64,000 bases of DNA from Watersipora subatra (taxonomy: Eukaryota > Bryozoa > Gymnolaemata > Cheilostomatida > Watersiporidae), in the NCBI RefSeq assembly GCF_963576615.1, contig NC_088711.1:24708182-24772181 (forward strand), read 5' to 3'. The position numbers were made by a program, and so were the translations under genes. Each line of letters opens with the position of its first letter. Within the stretch, counting starts at the first letter, position 1. The notes under the pieces were generated by a model that had not been told where the DNA came from, did no database searches, and worked only from the letters and a program-made list of their open reading frames with translations. This document shows, one piece after another, positions 47,936 through 59,737 of this stretch.

Positions 47936-49160
47936 CTGTATGATACACATTCAAGATAATTTCTTAGCAAGTATTATGAAGACATGAGGCTGTTAATATC
48001 TAGTGGCTGCTATGATTTCTTTTTTACTGAACAGAATTTAGCACGGACAAAACAAAGCGATATGGGTTTGAGGCTGTGGGCCATCAGCTTAACCATAAAC
48101 ATAAGTGCAAAATCAAATGAGAATTAATTCGAAAAACAGGTACCATGAAACAATATATAATATAATATATAATGCTACTTTAGGAAACTTTTGCCTAAAT
48201 CAATAAGCCGGTTAGGGAAGTTTTGTAGATTTTGTGCCAAAAAGAGCTCACACAGTTTTGTTGTACTGAAAATCTAATTCCTGACTACACAATAAACGCC
48301 TTCCCTTTTGCATTCTTCTGCACACAGAGCAATAGCTTGACGACCTGACCTGGGTGATCAGAAAAAGATGACTACTATTAGTCTTGCAACATGACAATAA
48401 CAGTGTTCATGTCATGAGCAACAAACATGAGTATAAAATAACTAGTACCTATGAAGCTGCAAGAAGGCAAGTTACCTGCCAAAGGAGTGAGAGCTTTACA
48501 AAAGTTATAATAAATTCACTATGAATGAGTTTATAATGTTTTAACATAGTATTTTCCTAGACCATTATAAACAGTTCCACTAGTAGATGCTGACATGAGC
48601 AGCTTATGATAGATCAAAATCTTTTACTGATCTGTATGAGCCATGCTACCCTGAATATCAAATCTCAAAATGTTGCTTGTATCAACAATTGCCTGTAAAA
48701 CTGGAGTTTTTTTAAAACGCAACTAAAATGAGAAGAATTTCCAAAGGTTGAAGTACCACATTTGAGCTAAGTATATCACAATATGAAATTTTCGGTCTCT
48801 AGCTGAAAATTAGTTTTGTCAGTAAATGGATCAAGATTTGGAACGCATGAATATGTTATCCTTATGGCCCTTCTGTCTACCCAAAACCCATAAGAAGAGA
48901 CGGCACAGCGTATGGCGGAAAGGAAGTAAGTGGAAAGGAAAAAAGACTGCACTCTGAAGATGGCCGTGTGATTAAGTCGAATGGCATACAAGCTCTAAAC
49001 CGCATAATTGAGCAGACATGGCCTTACAAGTGGCTTCCGCAGGCAGATAGACCTGTTTATTCTATCTAGTTTATTCTATCTATTCTATTTAGTTCTAAAA
49101 AACAGCTAAAAGTGACCAAATTCCATTAATCGAACATAATTTAATGAGTTGATAGATTAC
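47936..49160. other. Intron 3 sequence, nothing recognised
   Basis: AT-rich, no supported feature. Confidence 0.5.
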
Positions 49161-49249
49161 CTTGATGGTGTTGTGGGTTTGAACTTTTGTTAGCAGCCTC
49201 CGCAAAATTGACCATAGTTGACTGAGAACCTACTGCAGTACTGCCAGGC
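49161..49249 (-). CDS. RNF213-like exon 3, disordered linker
   Basis: The acceptor is cttctcag and the donor gtaatc; it enters in phase 2 and leaves in phase 1. It encodes about 30 residues of Ser/Ala/Asn/Gln/His-rich sequence ending NPQHHQ. It joins exons 2 and 4 without breaking frame. Confidence 0.65.
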
Positions 49250-49404
49250 CTGAGAAGATTAATATAAGTATTAAAAATGCAATATTAAGATAATATTGAA
49301 GTATTGCACTAGATAAAAAATTATATTTTGTCAAATCCACTTTTAGATTGGGATTAAATACTCGATTTTAGAGTAACAGCAGCTTAGTTTACATCATTGC
49401 TTAA

Positions 49405-50467
49405 CCCTTTCGCGGGCGAATTTTCAAAACTAAATCAGACTCCCATGGGCGAATTAATTTTCCAAAAAATCAATTTTTCTTCAAAGGTTCATACACTTTT
49501 CTGTGCGTTATTATGTGTATATATCTATGTTTAAAGGTGCATATGTATACATGTATATGTCCATAGGCAAATATATATATTATAAATAAATAAAAATGTA
49601 TAACATAAAATATATGCTTTTCATAATAATTGTCTATTTACGAATGTTATTTTCGAAAGCATTCTCCTTTACAAAGGCCCACATCACAGTCTTTGCATCA
49701 TGTACTTATTCGTGTAACAAAGAGCTCCCACAAAGATGTACTTCCTGGATTGACAGGCTCAAAAAACTTTTCAAAATACTCTACTGGTTGAGCATCTACT
49801 GGAGTAAATACTGGGCCTGTCACTGCTATAAACTGCTAAATTGTAGGAGATTTATCTCTGTTTATGTTGTTTATATTCTTCCAGGCACTGGCATCACTCC
49901 TACTCACATCCTCATTATTACTGCTACCAGCCTTTTATTCACTGTCACTTCCAGATGTAAAGTCATTCCAATCAAAATCCGAACCTGATTCACTGTCATC
50001 TCTTGCTACTAAATCTAAAAAGTCACTGTCAGCTCTGAATCTTCTAGTAATTTCGGTACTAGTACTTGCTTTATTAGAATAATCTCGGGAGGTTCTTTTA
50101 GAAGTCGCCATGACGGTAAACTAAATTCAAACTCTTGAAAAATGCAGTAAATAAAAGCTAAAACCGAACCAAGAAAAATAAAAGTTGATAAATTATTTAG
50201 AACAATTTTCTAACTTTTTTCGAAAGTTTATTTGTTCATCACTGCTAAAAACGATCGTTTTTTTCACAATTTTAAAGTCAATTTTTGAGGCTAACCGAAA
50301 CTACGATATCGTAGCTTGCTATTGGTAAAAAAATTAAATAAAAAACGGCATTTAGCTAACCAGAAACTGCAATAATAAAATACGTTACCGAACCGACAAA
50401 AACGTCGCACTGCCCATTAGCAGCCGTATCGCAAAGCGACAAAAACGTCGCTCTGCCCGCGAAAGGG
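49405..50467. mobile_element. piggyBac-like miniature element, 1063 bp
   Basis: TTAA at 49401-49404 and 50468-50471, with a perfect 13-bp inverted terminal repeat CCCTTTCGCGGGC. It carries a short minus-strand frame for an acidic N-terminal fragment and little else. The DDE core is missing, so it is non-autonomous. Confidence 0.88.
49935..50111 (-). pseudogene. piggyBac transposase N-terminal fragment
   Basis: ATG at 50111, 58 codons then TAA. The Ser/Asp/Glu-rich run (DSESGSDFDWNDFTSGSDSE) is typical of piggyBac N-termini. Coding-like sequence continues for about 30 codons after the stop. No catalytic domain. Confidence 0.65.
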
Positions 50468-51299
50468 TTAAGAACTTGTATCCAAGGAAAAGACTACACA
50501 TCACACTGCACTAGGATTAGCCTTACATTGAAGGTTAATATTCTGTTGTTTCTGATTTATATCTTTAAATGTGAACACCTTGGATGTGGTAGATGTAATG
50601 ACAGAGTTATGGTACGTACATGATGAATTAAATAGCAACTACGCTTGGATATTCAAATTCTACTCAGGTTATTATGCTAAATTTATTAAAAATTAGAGAG
50701 ATCGTCTCAAAAAGTTTCAGCTCAATGTTTATCTGCTCCCAGCACCTAAAATATACATGTAGACTACTTTGAAATAATTGTGTTATTGCAGTTAACGGCC
50801 ATACAAAGCCAAAGAGTGAGTTTATTATGCCACTATTGTTTCAACCTTCCTATGAGAAATTATACATAAACCTTTTTATAACTGCAGATATGGCTGTAGG
50901 CGCTACACAATACGAGTACTATTTAAAGCACACCAGGAGCGCTTAATGAGAATTTTTAGTTGGTTCAAATGAACAGCAAGAACTACTTTCATGTACTAAT
51001 TTAAAGTATAACTCTCAGCGAAACATGAAATGTTTTTGTTTCTAATCTGGCTTTCTGTTAGTAAAGAAAGATTTGTTTAGAAGCTTCTACATAAAACTGC
51101 AAATATTAAAATGTAGGATGTTTTACAAGCCAGGATACCTCCAGGATACTATTGGCAAATCTGGTCTTAGTTTAAATATCAAGTTGTTTTGGTATTAATT
51201 ATATTACATTTTTGTAATTTAGCAGTTTTTGTATAATATCACATTGATCTTGGTCCTTTACTTGTAGGTACTCTTCTGTTTATATTCTAGTTTTATTTC

Positions 51300-51470
51300 A
51301 ACCTATAGAAAAATAAAGTAGACGTTCGAATAAATGTGGCGTTCTCATCGAATGCCACATTTATTTGGAACTTCACTATAGGAGAAAGGTTGAAAAAACA
51401 GCGCGTCTCTTTAATTGAACGTCACCTCTATAGGACTGCCACTTTAAAGGTTGACTTGCAAAAAAATTCA
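51300..51470. repeat. Fragment of the TACCGTAAAAC miniature-element family
   Basis: gttcgaataaatgtggcgtt, aggttgaaaaaacagcgcg and tctttaattgaacgtcacc match phrases of the copies at 51775 and 59170. Confidence 0.55.
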
Positions 51471-51774
51471 CATTACAGTTATTTGATATCAAAAGATTCA
51501 CCATGTCTTGCTCTGTTGTGTTGTAGGTGCAAAATATGTGGAGATGTGATTACAAGCTCTTAAAAGCTCAAAAACGAACAGTTAATCGCAGCCACACCAG
51601 ACCGCTAACATATTGTTAACGTTAACATATTGTTTTGTTACTAATTTTCAATACGTGCAGTATGTATATAAAACTTTGATGATTTTTACCACGGGGTGTT
51701 TGCATTAGATAGTTACTATGGGTTTTTATACCACAATACTTTCGCTACAACACTAAAACCAATTGAAATCATAT

Positions 51775-52118
51775 ACCGTAAACTCTCTAATTGAACCTCA
51801 AATTGACCGCTATTCTGACAGAAAGGTTGAAAAATAAAGCGCCACTCTACAATTGAACGATACCTTAATTTGACCGCCACTTTGACATTTGATTTTTACG
51901 AGTCTATAATATCAATCGATTAGTAGAAGTGTCCACAAAAGATAGGCAACATTTGCTTCGCCAGTAAAAGGGCTAAATTTATCTTCCGAAATTTCTGAGA
52001 AGCTATATGAAAATGACACTACCAGCCTCTATTTGAACGCCGCATTCAATTGACCGCCACTATATAGGAAAGGTTGAAAAATAGAGCACCATGGTGTTCA
52101 ATTAGAAGTTTTACGATA
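51775..52118. mobile_element. Miniature element, copy adjacent to a gag fragment
   Basis: Ends taccgtaaactctctaattg and, inverted, tatcgtaaaacttctaattg. The internal text (gaccgccactttgacatttg, ttcgccagtaaaagggctaa) is the same as at 59170-59520. Confidence 0.7.
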
Positions 52119-52310
52119 AAAAGAGACTGAAATTGCTTCATTTTCAACTGATCAGATGAATCTTGTACACAAAGCTTCATCTTGGGCATCGATATTGGTC
52201 GAAAAGTCACAAATTGTAGCATCATGTCTAATTCCTGCTGCCAGTTCTTGAATTGTCTCTCCTAGATTCCTTTTCATATTGTTTCAGTAACGATTAGTAG
52301 AAAAGTGTCC
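52119..52310 (-). pseudogene. Gypsy-type gag fragment
   Basis: Minus-strand sequence homologous to 59522-59700, the capsid-like segment of a Gypsy-type gag. It is broken, and only about 190 bp are present. It directly abuts the same miniature element, as at 59.5 kb, so both loci share one junction. Confidence 0.65.
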
Positions 52311-52469
52311 ACAAAACTGTATTAACGATGAATCATTTACATCAACAACAGTTAATATAACAGTTAACAACAGTTAATTCTATTGATGTTTTATTTCAAA
52401 GCTTTTCGCTTTTTTTCATTAAAAATGTTTGGCTCAATTGGCTATCACAGAAATTTTGTTTTCCACATA

Positions 52470-53172
52470 CAGTTTAGTCGCGCCATACTATTTTAATTCG
52501 TTCCAGTGTTGGCATCGTATAGCGAAAATGTCATATTGAGTATAGAAGCCCATAGTAATTATCTAATGCAAACAATTCCCAAAAAAAATCATCAAAATAT
52601 TATATACGTACTACATGTATTAAAAATTGGTAACAACACAATATGTTAATCTTATTAACTATGGTTACCTACAGTAACATTAGTGTATTTAGTGTATTAA
52701 GTGGTGATGATCGGCAATAAAATGTAACATTACAATGTACCATGTGCAGCATGTACCCTAGAGAGTTTTTCCTTTTCAGACAGACGTATATCATAAACAG
52801 TGAATTTAACGTAAACGAATGTAGCTTACTAAACGCATGCTTAAAGCTAAGTATGTATTTTACTAAACTTCTACTTCGCAATCGGGTAAAATTTTATTAT
52901 TTATTTGTTTGCAGTTTCGTCTGCACTATAACTAATAACTATAACTAATAACTATAACTAATAACTATAACTAATGACTAATGCTGAACTGAAAGAGCGT
53001 CGTATCTCTTTCATGCATTGTACGAGAGATTTCGGCGTATAGCATTTCGGCATCTTCGTTACTCCCATGTACTCAGCACACCGACTGCCAAACTTGAATT
53101 TCGAAAGAAACTTTTGTTGATAGTGTATGGCGAGAAAATGTCATATGGCGATAGCGAAAAAATGCACTGAAC
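52470..53172. mobile_element. Tigger-type miniature element, right end imperfect
   Basis: Left end cagtttagtcgcgccatact after TA at 52468-52469; right region inverted reads cagtgcattttttcgctatc. Subterminal gcatcgtatagcgaaaatgt resembles the right end at 15.2 kb. Contains a 13-bp x 4 tandem (ctataactaataa, 52926-52977). Confidence 0.5.
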
Positions 53173-53855
53173 ATGCATCGCAATATATCTGATTAGAAAC
53201 TCAAAAATGTGCCTTTGCATGCATCAAGGACAATTCCCTCAATGGATTATTGTCGTAAAAGCAGTGTAGCAACTTGCATTGACAATCGACACACGCGCTG
53301 CAGGTTATCTGATTAAAAACGAAAGAAATACTAGGCAATACTAAAAGTAGGAAATTTCATACTTTTTGTTTTTCATAATATTTACCAAAAATAAAATTGA
53401 AAAGAAGGTGAAATTGAATAGCAATAAACTGCTGACTTATGGAATATCACAATACACTATACACTGGTTGTTAATATTAAACAGTGGCAAAAATATGCTT
53501 GACTGATATGACGATTTTAGGCAGTATTCTATAAAAAATATAAAGAATGGTGAGATAGTAATACATAAGTGATTTCAGTGTTTCAGCTCATGTAATCCAA
53601 CAAAATATCAAAGAACAGCTACCATCAAATAGGCTTTGGTTTAGTACTACACGTATCCATAAACTTGCTACTTTCTAGGACATGGCTAACATGGTAATTA
53701 CACAAAAAATTGAAAATAGCATTTTTTGAATACATCAAATAAGTTTTTATAAGACAAGAGTACACTGGCTGGAGTAATATGTTTGTAAAAGAATGTCTGT
53801 TATTTCAGTATCGGTGTTTGCATTTTAGCCACAGATTAGTAGACTAGATTCCTAC
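53173..53855. other. Intron 2 sequence, nothing recognised
   Basis: AT-rich, no supported feature. Confidence 0.5.
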
Positions 53856-53940
53856 CTGGTTGATCCAAGGTCACCTGCAAGTGACGCATCATCCTGAGGT
53901 GCAGTAGTCTGAGCAATGGCAGGAGATGGGTTAGCAGTAG
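53856..53940 (-). CDS. RNF213-like exon 2, disordered linker
   Basis: The acceptor is ttacctttcag and the donor gtagga. It enters in phase 1 and leaves in phase 2. It encodes 28 residues rich in Ala, Pro, Thr, Gln and Asp (for example TANPSPAIAQTTAPQDD). No fold is expected. The call rests on splice sites, phase continuity and matching composition. Confidence 0.65.
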
Positions 53941-55029
53941 CTGAAAGGTAATACACGTATATATCTTAAACAGCATATGACAACTCCAAATCAGATGATA
54001 GTATTATTGAAAACAGTCAATCATAAGGAGGATATCGTGAAACACAGGCCAAGCGCTCTCACATAATTCAGCAGGGGTGGGGTTGCTATATATCGCCATA
54101 AAAATATGAACTTTAAAAATACATGTTTTTGATTATGCATGACCAAACATGTAATGATGCGATGGTGCAATAAAGCTCAACAAAACAGTTCTCTGTGGCA
54201 GTATGTGGTTGCCTTACTCACTTGCTGTCAACTTTTTTACAAAATTTTCTGTGATGCGATAGAGCAGTCTCTAAATTCAAAGGAGTTCTTCAATTAGAGG
54301 GGATTCCCCTTTTGTTTTTCTAGATTTTCTCCAATTAGGACTAAATATATTGTTATACCACAGGCATAAGTTCGTCCAATACATGTATACTTCTCGGTAT
54401 TATCATTATTCATTTTTGTATTGCTGAATACGTGATGAAGTTTCAGTTGTTTAAACAAAATCATCCCATGTATGGAAAAAACTAAACATATCTAAAGATA
54501 TCTATTGACTATTGACGACCTCTAGATTGACTATTCGTGACCATGTAATTTTACAAAAATTTTTCAGCCAAAATGCTCAACTAAAGGGAAATCCCCTCAG
54601 TAAAAGATTATTGCTTTGTTGTAAGTCCTTATACAGCAGGCGTATGTCAAATTGATCTATGCATTAGATGTGGCATCGACTTTATATTCGCCTTTGAATT
54701 GCATTGAGTGTGGTCAATGGTTATAGCTTTTGAACAAGTCACTCACGTATAAAAACATACATGTCACAAGAGCACTCTCGAACAGATAGCATCATAAACA
54801 TGCTTTTAACATGCGAGCATATTAAAAAGTGCACGCATTTTGCCCAAGCATACTAAATGAAACAGGAAACAGCATGTTTGCAAGACAAAATTGTCTGGTC
54901 ACATCAATAAGCACGGATTACTGGTATCCCTTTGGACACATAGAAAAATTACTAATTGAATTTTTGAATGAATGAACAAGGCCTATGCGTGACCACAAAC
55001 TTGTAGTTATTTTCTCCACAACATTTTTA

Positions 55030-55210
55030 ACAATCTATAAATATACATAAAGTTTGTGTGTATGTGTGTGTGTTTTGGAATGTCCAGCTATAGCTATCAA
55101 AATATCGGAACGATATATCCGTTTCATGATGGATATAATCTCGGAACCTCCCCTTCACCATGCAAATATCTTACCAATTAAGCTGTATTAAGCAATATGA
55201 GCCATTATGT
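55030..55210 (-). repeat. SINE-like element with tRNA A and B boxes
   Basis: On the minus strand tacagcttaattggtaag (55170-55187) resembles an A box and ggttccgagattatatcc (55131-55148) a B box. A gtttgtgtgtatgtg head and TA-rich tail lie near 55030. Confidence 0.5.
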
Positions 55211-55696
55211 CGCTTAAAATAGGCATAGCATTCAGCGTCAGGCAACGCAACTAAAGCTTTCTATCACGGCACATATTGGTAAGTTTGGCAATACGGATAG
55301 TAGCGTACTTAAATTAGTCTTTGGCAATGTGCCAGGCTAATGGAAAATGGCAAACTACATTACCTGCCACTGTTTATAAACTGTTTGTAATACCCATGCA
55401 ACGACGGGAATTCGGCTAGTAAAGATGAACACAATAATGACTACCAGATTATGAATTATTTGCAGTCGAATCCATTGACAGATTGACAGAATTATAAGCA
55501 GACATCCCTAGCAGAGATATGGAAATGGTTGATTAACAAGTGACATGTATGACAGCAACGGATGGTGGATTTATCTGACTGCCTTAGATACTTAGCTTTA
55601 TGAAAACCGTTGATGGAACTGAAAAGTGTAAATGCTGTAGCTGCATGTTGTGCAACCTCGCATATACGTATGCAGGACTGTAAAGGGTAACATTAC

Positions 55697-55892
55697 CTGG
55701 AGGAAACCCATAACCACATTCATGGCAATACTTGGCCACGACTCCTTGCTTTATTGCTCTTTCAGCTTTGCACTTGGGGCAACGAAGCAAAGGTGTTCTA
55801 GTGCCACATTCTGAACAAAAATTTGGAAAACCTTTTGCTTTCCGGATAAGCTGTTCTTGGCATTTTAAACAAAAAATTACGTCTTCTTCCAT
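55697..55892 (-). CDS. RNF213-like coding exon 1: start codon and double zinc ribbon
   Basis: The start is the ATG at 55892-55890. A splice acceptor (ttctag) lies only 6 nt upstream of it, so the 5' UTR is split and begins in an unseen upstream exon. The exon encodes about 65 residues with two four-cysteine ribbons: CLKC paired with CSEC, and CPKC paired with CHEC, each pair about 17 residues apart. RNF213 also begins with a CxxC/CxxC finger. The donor gtaatg leaves phase 1, within the Gly codon after FPP. The reading frame continues past the donor for some 35 codons, but those are intron. Confidence 0.8.
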
Positions 55893-55898
55893 TTTGTT

Positions 55899-57183
55899 CT
55901 AGAATAAAAGATAGCAGATTTCTTTAGGGCAGCTCTCAAGATATGGCATGAAGTATCATTTTCATTGCATGAGCAAATGTACTGATGACTTCTCGCAGTT
56001 GAACTAGTTGTATAACAACACCATATTCAGTCTACTTCCTAAAGTGTTATGCATAAGAATTATATGAACACATCATATCAAATAAGAAGGATAAGGCAAT
56101 GATACGTACATCCGGAATTGCCTCAAATACCAGTAGCCTACTACTGTCATTGTTACACATGCAACCATCATACAAATTATTGTTTTTTTATTGTTTTTTG
56201 TTGTTTTGGTGCATTACTATTATAAGTCTGTTGTATTCTTTCTACTAATTCTGATTCAAACCAACTACTAATTTTGCCACTATTTATAGTTGCTATAGAA
56301 CTGGTAACAAGTGTGAATCATAGAGTTTGTTGATCGTTGAGGGGAACTTGACTCAGTTAACCAAAATAGGTACAGATACACAAAATATTTAATGTTAACA
56401 AGGCTCATTTTTTTTACTTGCTGTCGTACATCATTTGTATTTCATTAAGTGTTACTGTTAATTTTTCATTTGAAATTTAACACCTATTCATTATTTCTTT
56501 TATTACAAAAATACTGGCACTTGAACTTAATAATATCTTACCAAATTCGTTAAGTATTTGTTGGTGAGTAGGGTTTGACTATGCTATAGTCAAACCCTAC
56601 TCACCGATATAAACAAAGCAACAAGTACTATATGTAGACTTTGTTTTAAATGAAAAAATACAATACATTCAATGTTTGGTTTCCGATCATAATCCATTCC
56701 AGAAAACTCAGTTCAAAGGGTGATTTGTTCAAAATACAAAATAATTTTTTTCATTGTACTTTATACCATAAACTGTATACGCAGGTAATAAGAGAGCAAA
56801 TATGTAAAATATAGTGATCGGCTCGTAAAAAATTAATTAACTAGACTAGGTTGGGGAATGTACTGTACACCTTACTTTGTCAACAAAATATTGATTCAGT
56901 TGTCGACAGTATGTGTGAGTTTAAAAACTTCTCCCAGATACTGGTATATATTAGTACACTGAACTGAAATGATGAAGAGATGACCCATTTATATAATCAG
57001 AAGTATTGATAGTTATTTGGCTTTATTAGGAAAAAAGCATTAGTTTCGTGTAAAAGCGTGTTAGAAAGCTTTTAGTATAGTGACCAGAATATAGTAAACT
57101 TACCATTAAAATACATGTTAGGTTGTTTGTGTAGTACATAGTAATGTCCTAACACCCCTCTGCTAGCTTGTTGTTGTTATTAG
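55899..57183. other. Upstream region of the RNF213-like gene
   Basis: It should contain intron and possibly the 5' UTR exon and promoter, but I cannot place them. The only clear structure is a 43-bp hairpin at 56563-56605. Confidence 0.4.
56563..56605. repeat. Perfect 20-bp hairpin
   Basis: ggtgagtagggtttgactat, a 3-nt loop, then the exact complement. Confidence 0.97.
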
Positions 57184-57185
57184 TA

Positions 57186-57927
57186 CAGTGAAACCTCGGT
57201 TCTTGAACGCTTCGGTTTTCGAACAAGAAGATTGAGATTAGTTCATCTCGGATCTCAAACATAAATTTGGTTCTCCGCCAAACAGGAGATGCGCATTATA
57301 ATTAAACGTTCAGAACAACTCCAAAAACAGTATGGAAGCATTCGTTAACACGGAGAAAAGCAAGATACGCATAGTAAATTAAAAAGGAAAAAGTTTGGGA
57401 TGACATGCCTCTACCGAAGAGATTTGCTAGGGAGACAACTCCTCCAGTCGAGTTACCCTAAATTGTTTTGGAGGAGGATTCTCCTTCTAAGATGTGAAGT
57501 AAACGTGCCATTGCTGTTTATATTTTCTTTTTCACATGATTTCTGATGTAACTGATCTGTTGTGTTTTATGTTGTTTCATTATCAATTTCTGCAATTTTA
57601 GTGTTGTATCTTAACCTAGAATGATTTCGATGTTTTAAGAGCAAAACATACAAAATTTGTACTCTGTTTTCTTTATCATAGAAAATCTTTCATTAAAAAT
57701 AGACACAATCTATATCTACCCGTTTTTATTTATAGTGTGTAGTACACAAAACAGTTTATGGTGTAAAATGTTAAAAAAATAAGTTAACGAAGTTGTTTTT
57801 TCGACTTGAAACGGATTAAAATTTACACACATTATTTCTAATGGGAATAATTGTTTCAGATCTCGAACAACTCGGTTTTCGAACATTCTTCTGGAAGAGA
57901 TTATGTTCGAGAACTAAGGTTCAACTG
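57186..57927. mobile_element. Tigger miniature element, 742 bp
   Basis: TA at 57184-57185 and 57928-57929. Termini cagtgaaacctcggttcttg and, inverted, cagttgaaccttagttctcg are classic Tigger ends. At about 57395-57480 a decayed coding stretch (MPLPKRFARETTPP, then EEDSPSK) resembles the acidic/proline tail of Tigger1-type transposases, so it is an internally deleted derivative. Confidence 0.88.
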
Positions 57928-58874
57928 TACTTCAGCCATTTTTTAGTCTTCTTTGAGCGTCTGGCATTTTCTGTTGTGTTCATTAGCATCAGGTAATCTA
58001 GAGTTTCTATGTCATGGTTTAGGTAGTTTGGGCTCTGCTACTGTTTGCATTCAGGTGGTTCTGCTAATGGTTGTGGACCAGGTCGACTGCTGTTTAAAGT
58101 GATAGTTATGTTGAAAGGTGGTTCTATATCTTCTGTTGATGATTATCTAGAGCAGAGCTGATCCAGGTGTCTTTTCCAGGTTGGTCCTCAAGAATGAACT
58201 CATACCTTCACCATTCTGCTGCGGAATACCTTGAATACAACAGCTGCTACCCATATAAGTTGTTGGTCTCTTCATGGTTCACAGTATAAAGCGTAGCATT
58301 GTGTTCTAACTGCGTAATGAAGTACTTTGGTAGATTGTTTATGTTTCATCTGTTTGCCCTGCACCATTCAAGTTGGAGACGGCAACAACATGTCAATCTG
58401 GGTCCTGAACTGTCTACCATTGTACAGTTCACTAGGTGAGTATCCATAAGACAAGGGTGTGCTTCTATACTGTGTCAAACCTCCTACCTGCCTAACTCCC
58501 TGTGATTGTTGTTCCCATATCAGACCTTCAACTGCGGTTCCAAGTTGTCATATACCATTTCTTCCCGTGAAGGGAAAGATTCAGAACATTGCTCCCAACA
58601 AACGTTAGCCCCCTCTCATGAGATGCGCACAGATCTTTTTGTTGACAGGACAAACTGCTAAGATGTCAATCTCGTTTTCAGTTACAGACTCAATGAATTT
58701 TGGAAGTGGTGAATGTTGGACTTGCCATTCTTTTTCAGTTGCTAAGTAATAGGAAGTTATCTCCTGTTCAGGTATCCACATCCAAAGTCATCGGATGTTC
58801 TTGTAAACTGAGGTCCTCTAGTATCTGTGTATTTGGTATCAACAGCTTGTACTGCCTTAACCAATTTTAGAGGC

Positions 58875-59132
58875 TCAGCGCTCTTCTGCTTCTTTCGGCA
58901 GTCTATTTCTATATGTTTTATAAGTTACAGATATAGCAAGTAATGTTCTTGTATCTGCATTCGGTTGACTTGTGATTCGATTGGCATTTGGTTTTCCACG
59001 TTTGTAGCATACTTTTTTATCCACATAAGCATATGTAGGCTTCTTGTAAGTCTTCTTGATTACAACTTTAACAGGATTAGTTGAATGATAAACTGTTCTG
59101 TTTACCATCTTGGCTGCTTTTTCCGTTTCCAT
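58875..59132 (-). pseudogene. Gypsy-type gag zinc-knuckle region, degraded
   Basis: An open frame of 85 codons, beginning METEKAAKMVNRTVY, continues the gag after the inserted element. The knuckle Cys/His residues are mostly lost (VCYKRGKPN remains where CYRCGKPNH is usual). Confidence 0.65.
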
Positions 59133-59169
59133 AGCAATGTCAACATCTTTGGTAGAAATGAGTAAAATT

Positions 59170-59521
59170 TACCTTAAAATCTCTAATTGAACGTAACTCC
59201 AATTGACCGCCACCCTGAGAGAAGGGTTGAAAAATCAATCGCCACTCTCCAATTGAACGCCACCACCATTTGACCGCCACTTTGACATTATTTGATTTTT
59301 ACGAGTCCATAATATCAATTGACCAGTAGAAGTGTCCACAAAAGATAAGCAACATTTGCTTCGCCAGTAAAAGGGCTAAATTTATCTTCTGAAATTTCTG
59401 AGAAGCTATATGAAAATGACACTACAGGCCTCTATTTGAATGCTGCTTTTAATTGACCGCCACTATATAGGAAAGGTTAAAAAATAGAGCACCATGGTGT
59501 TCAATTAGAAGTTTTACAATA
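59170..59521. mobile_element. Miniature element inserted in gag
   Basis: Left taccttaaaatctctaattg and right inverted attgtaaaacttctaattga. It separates two gag segments that are contiguous in the family. Nearly the same as 51775-52118. Confidence 0.7.
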
Positions 59522-59737
59522 AAAAGAGACCGAAATTGTTTCATTTTCAACTGATCAGATGAATCTTGTACGCAAAGCTTCATCTTGGGCATCGATATTG
59601 GTCGAGAAGTCACAAATTGTAGCATCATGTCTAATTCCTGCTGCCAGTTCTTGAATTCTCTCCTAGATTCCTTTTCATATTGTTCCAGTAACGATCTCAG
59701 TCTCTAATGACAAATGTACTTGGGTTGTATTGAGTCA

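Larger units (their letters stand above)
161..55898 (-). other. RNF213 (mysterin)-like gene, N-terminal part, 17 coding exons
   Basis: Seventeen minus-strand coding exons (listed separately) all have AG acceptors and GT donors. Their phases are compatible throughout, giving 3201 nt (1067 codons) without a stop. The protein starts with two zinc ribbons, continues with a Ser/Thr/Pro/Gln-rich linker, then a charged helical stretch, a CBM20-like module and helical segments. Vertebrate RNF213, a giant AAA+ ATPase and E3 ubiquitin ligase acting at lipid droplets and on intracellular pathogens, has the same order at its N-terminus: a zinc finger, a disordered region, CBM20, then a helical arm. Short matches recalled from RNF213 include a CQR, tyrosine, tryptophan, PVLH series in the 544-753 exon. 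The AAA+ and RING/RZ domains are not in the window. Identification is by memory, not by search. Small exons of symmetric phase could be missing, and the 5' untranslated exon was not found. Confidence 0.75.
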
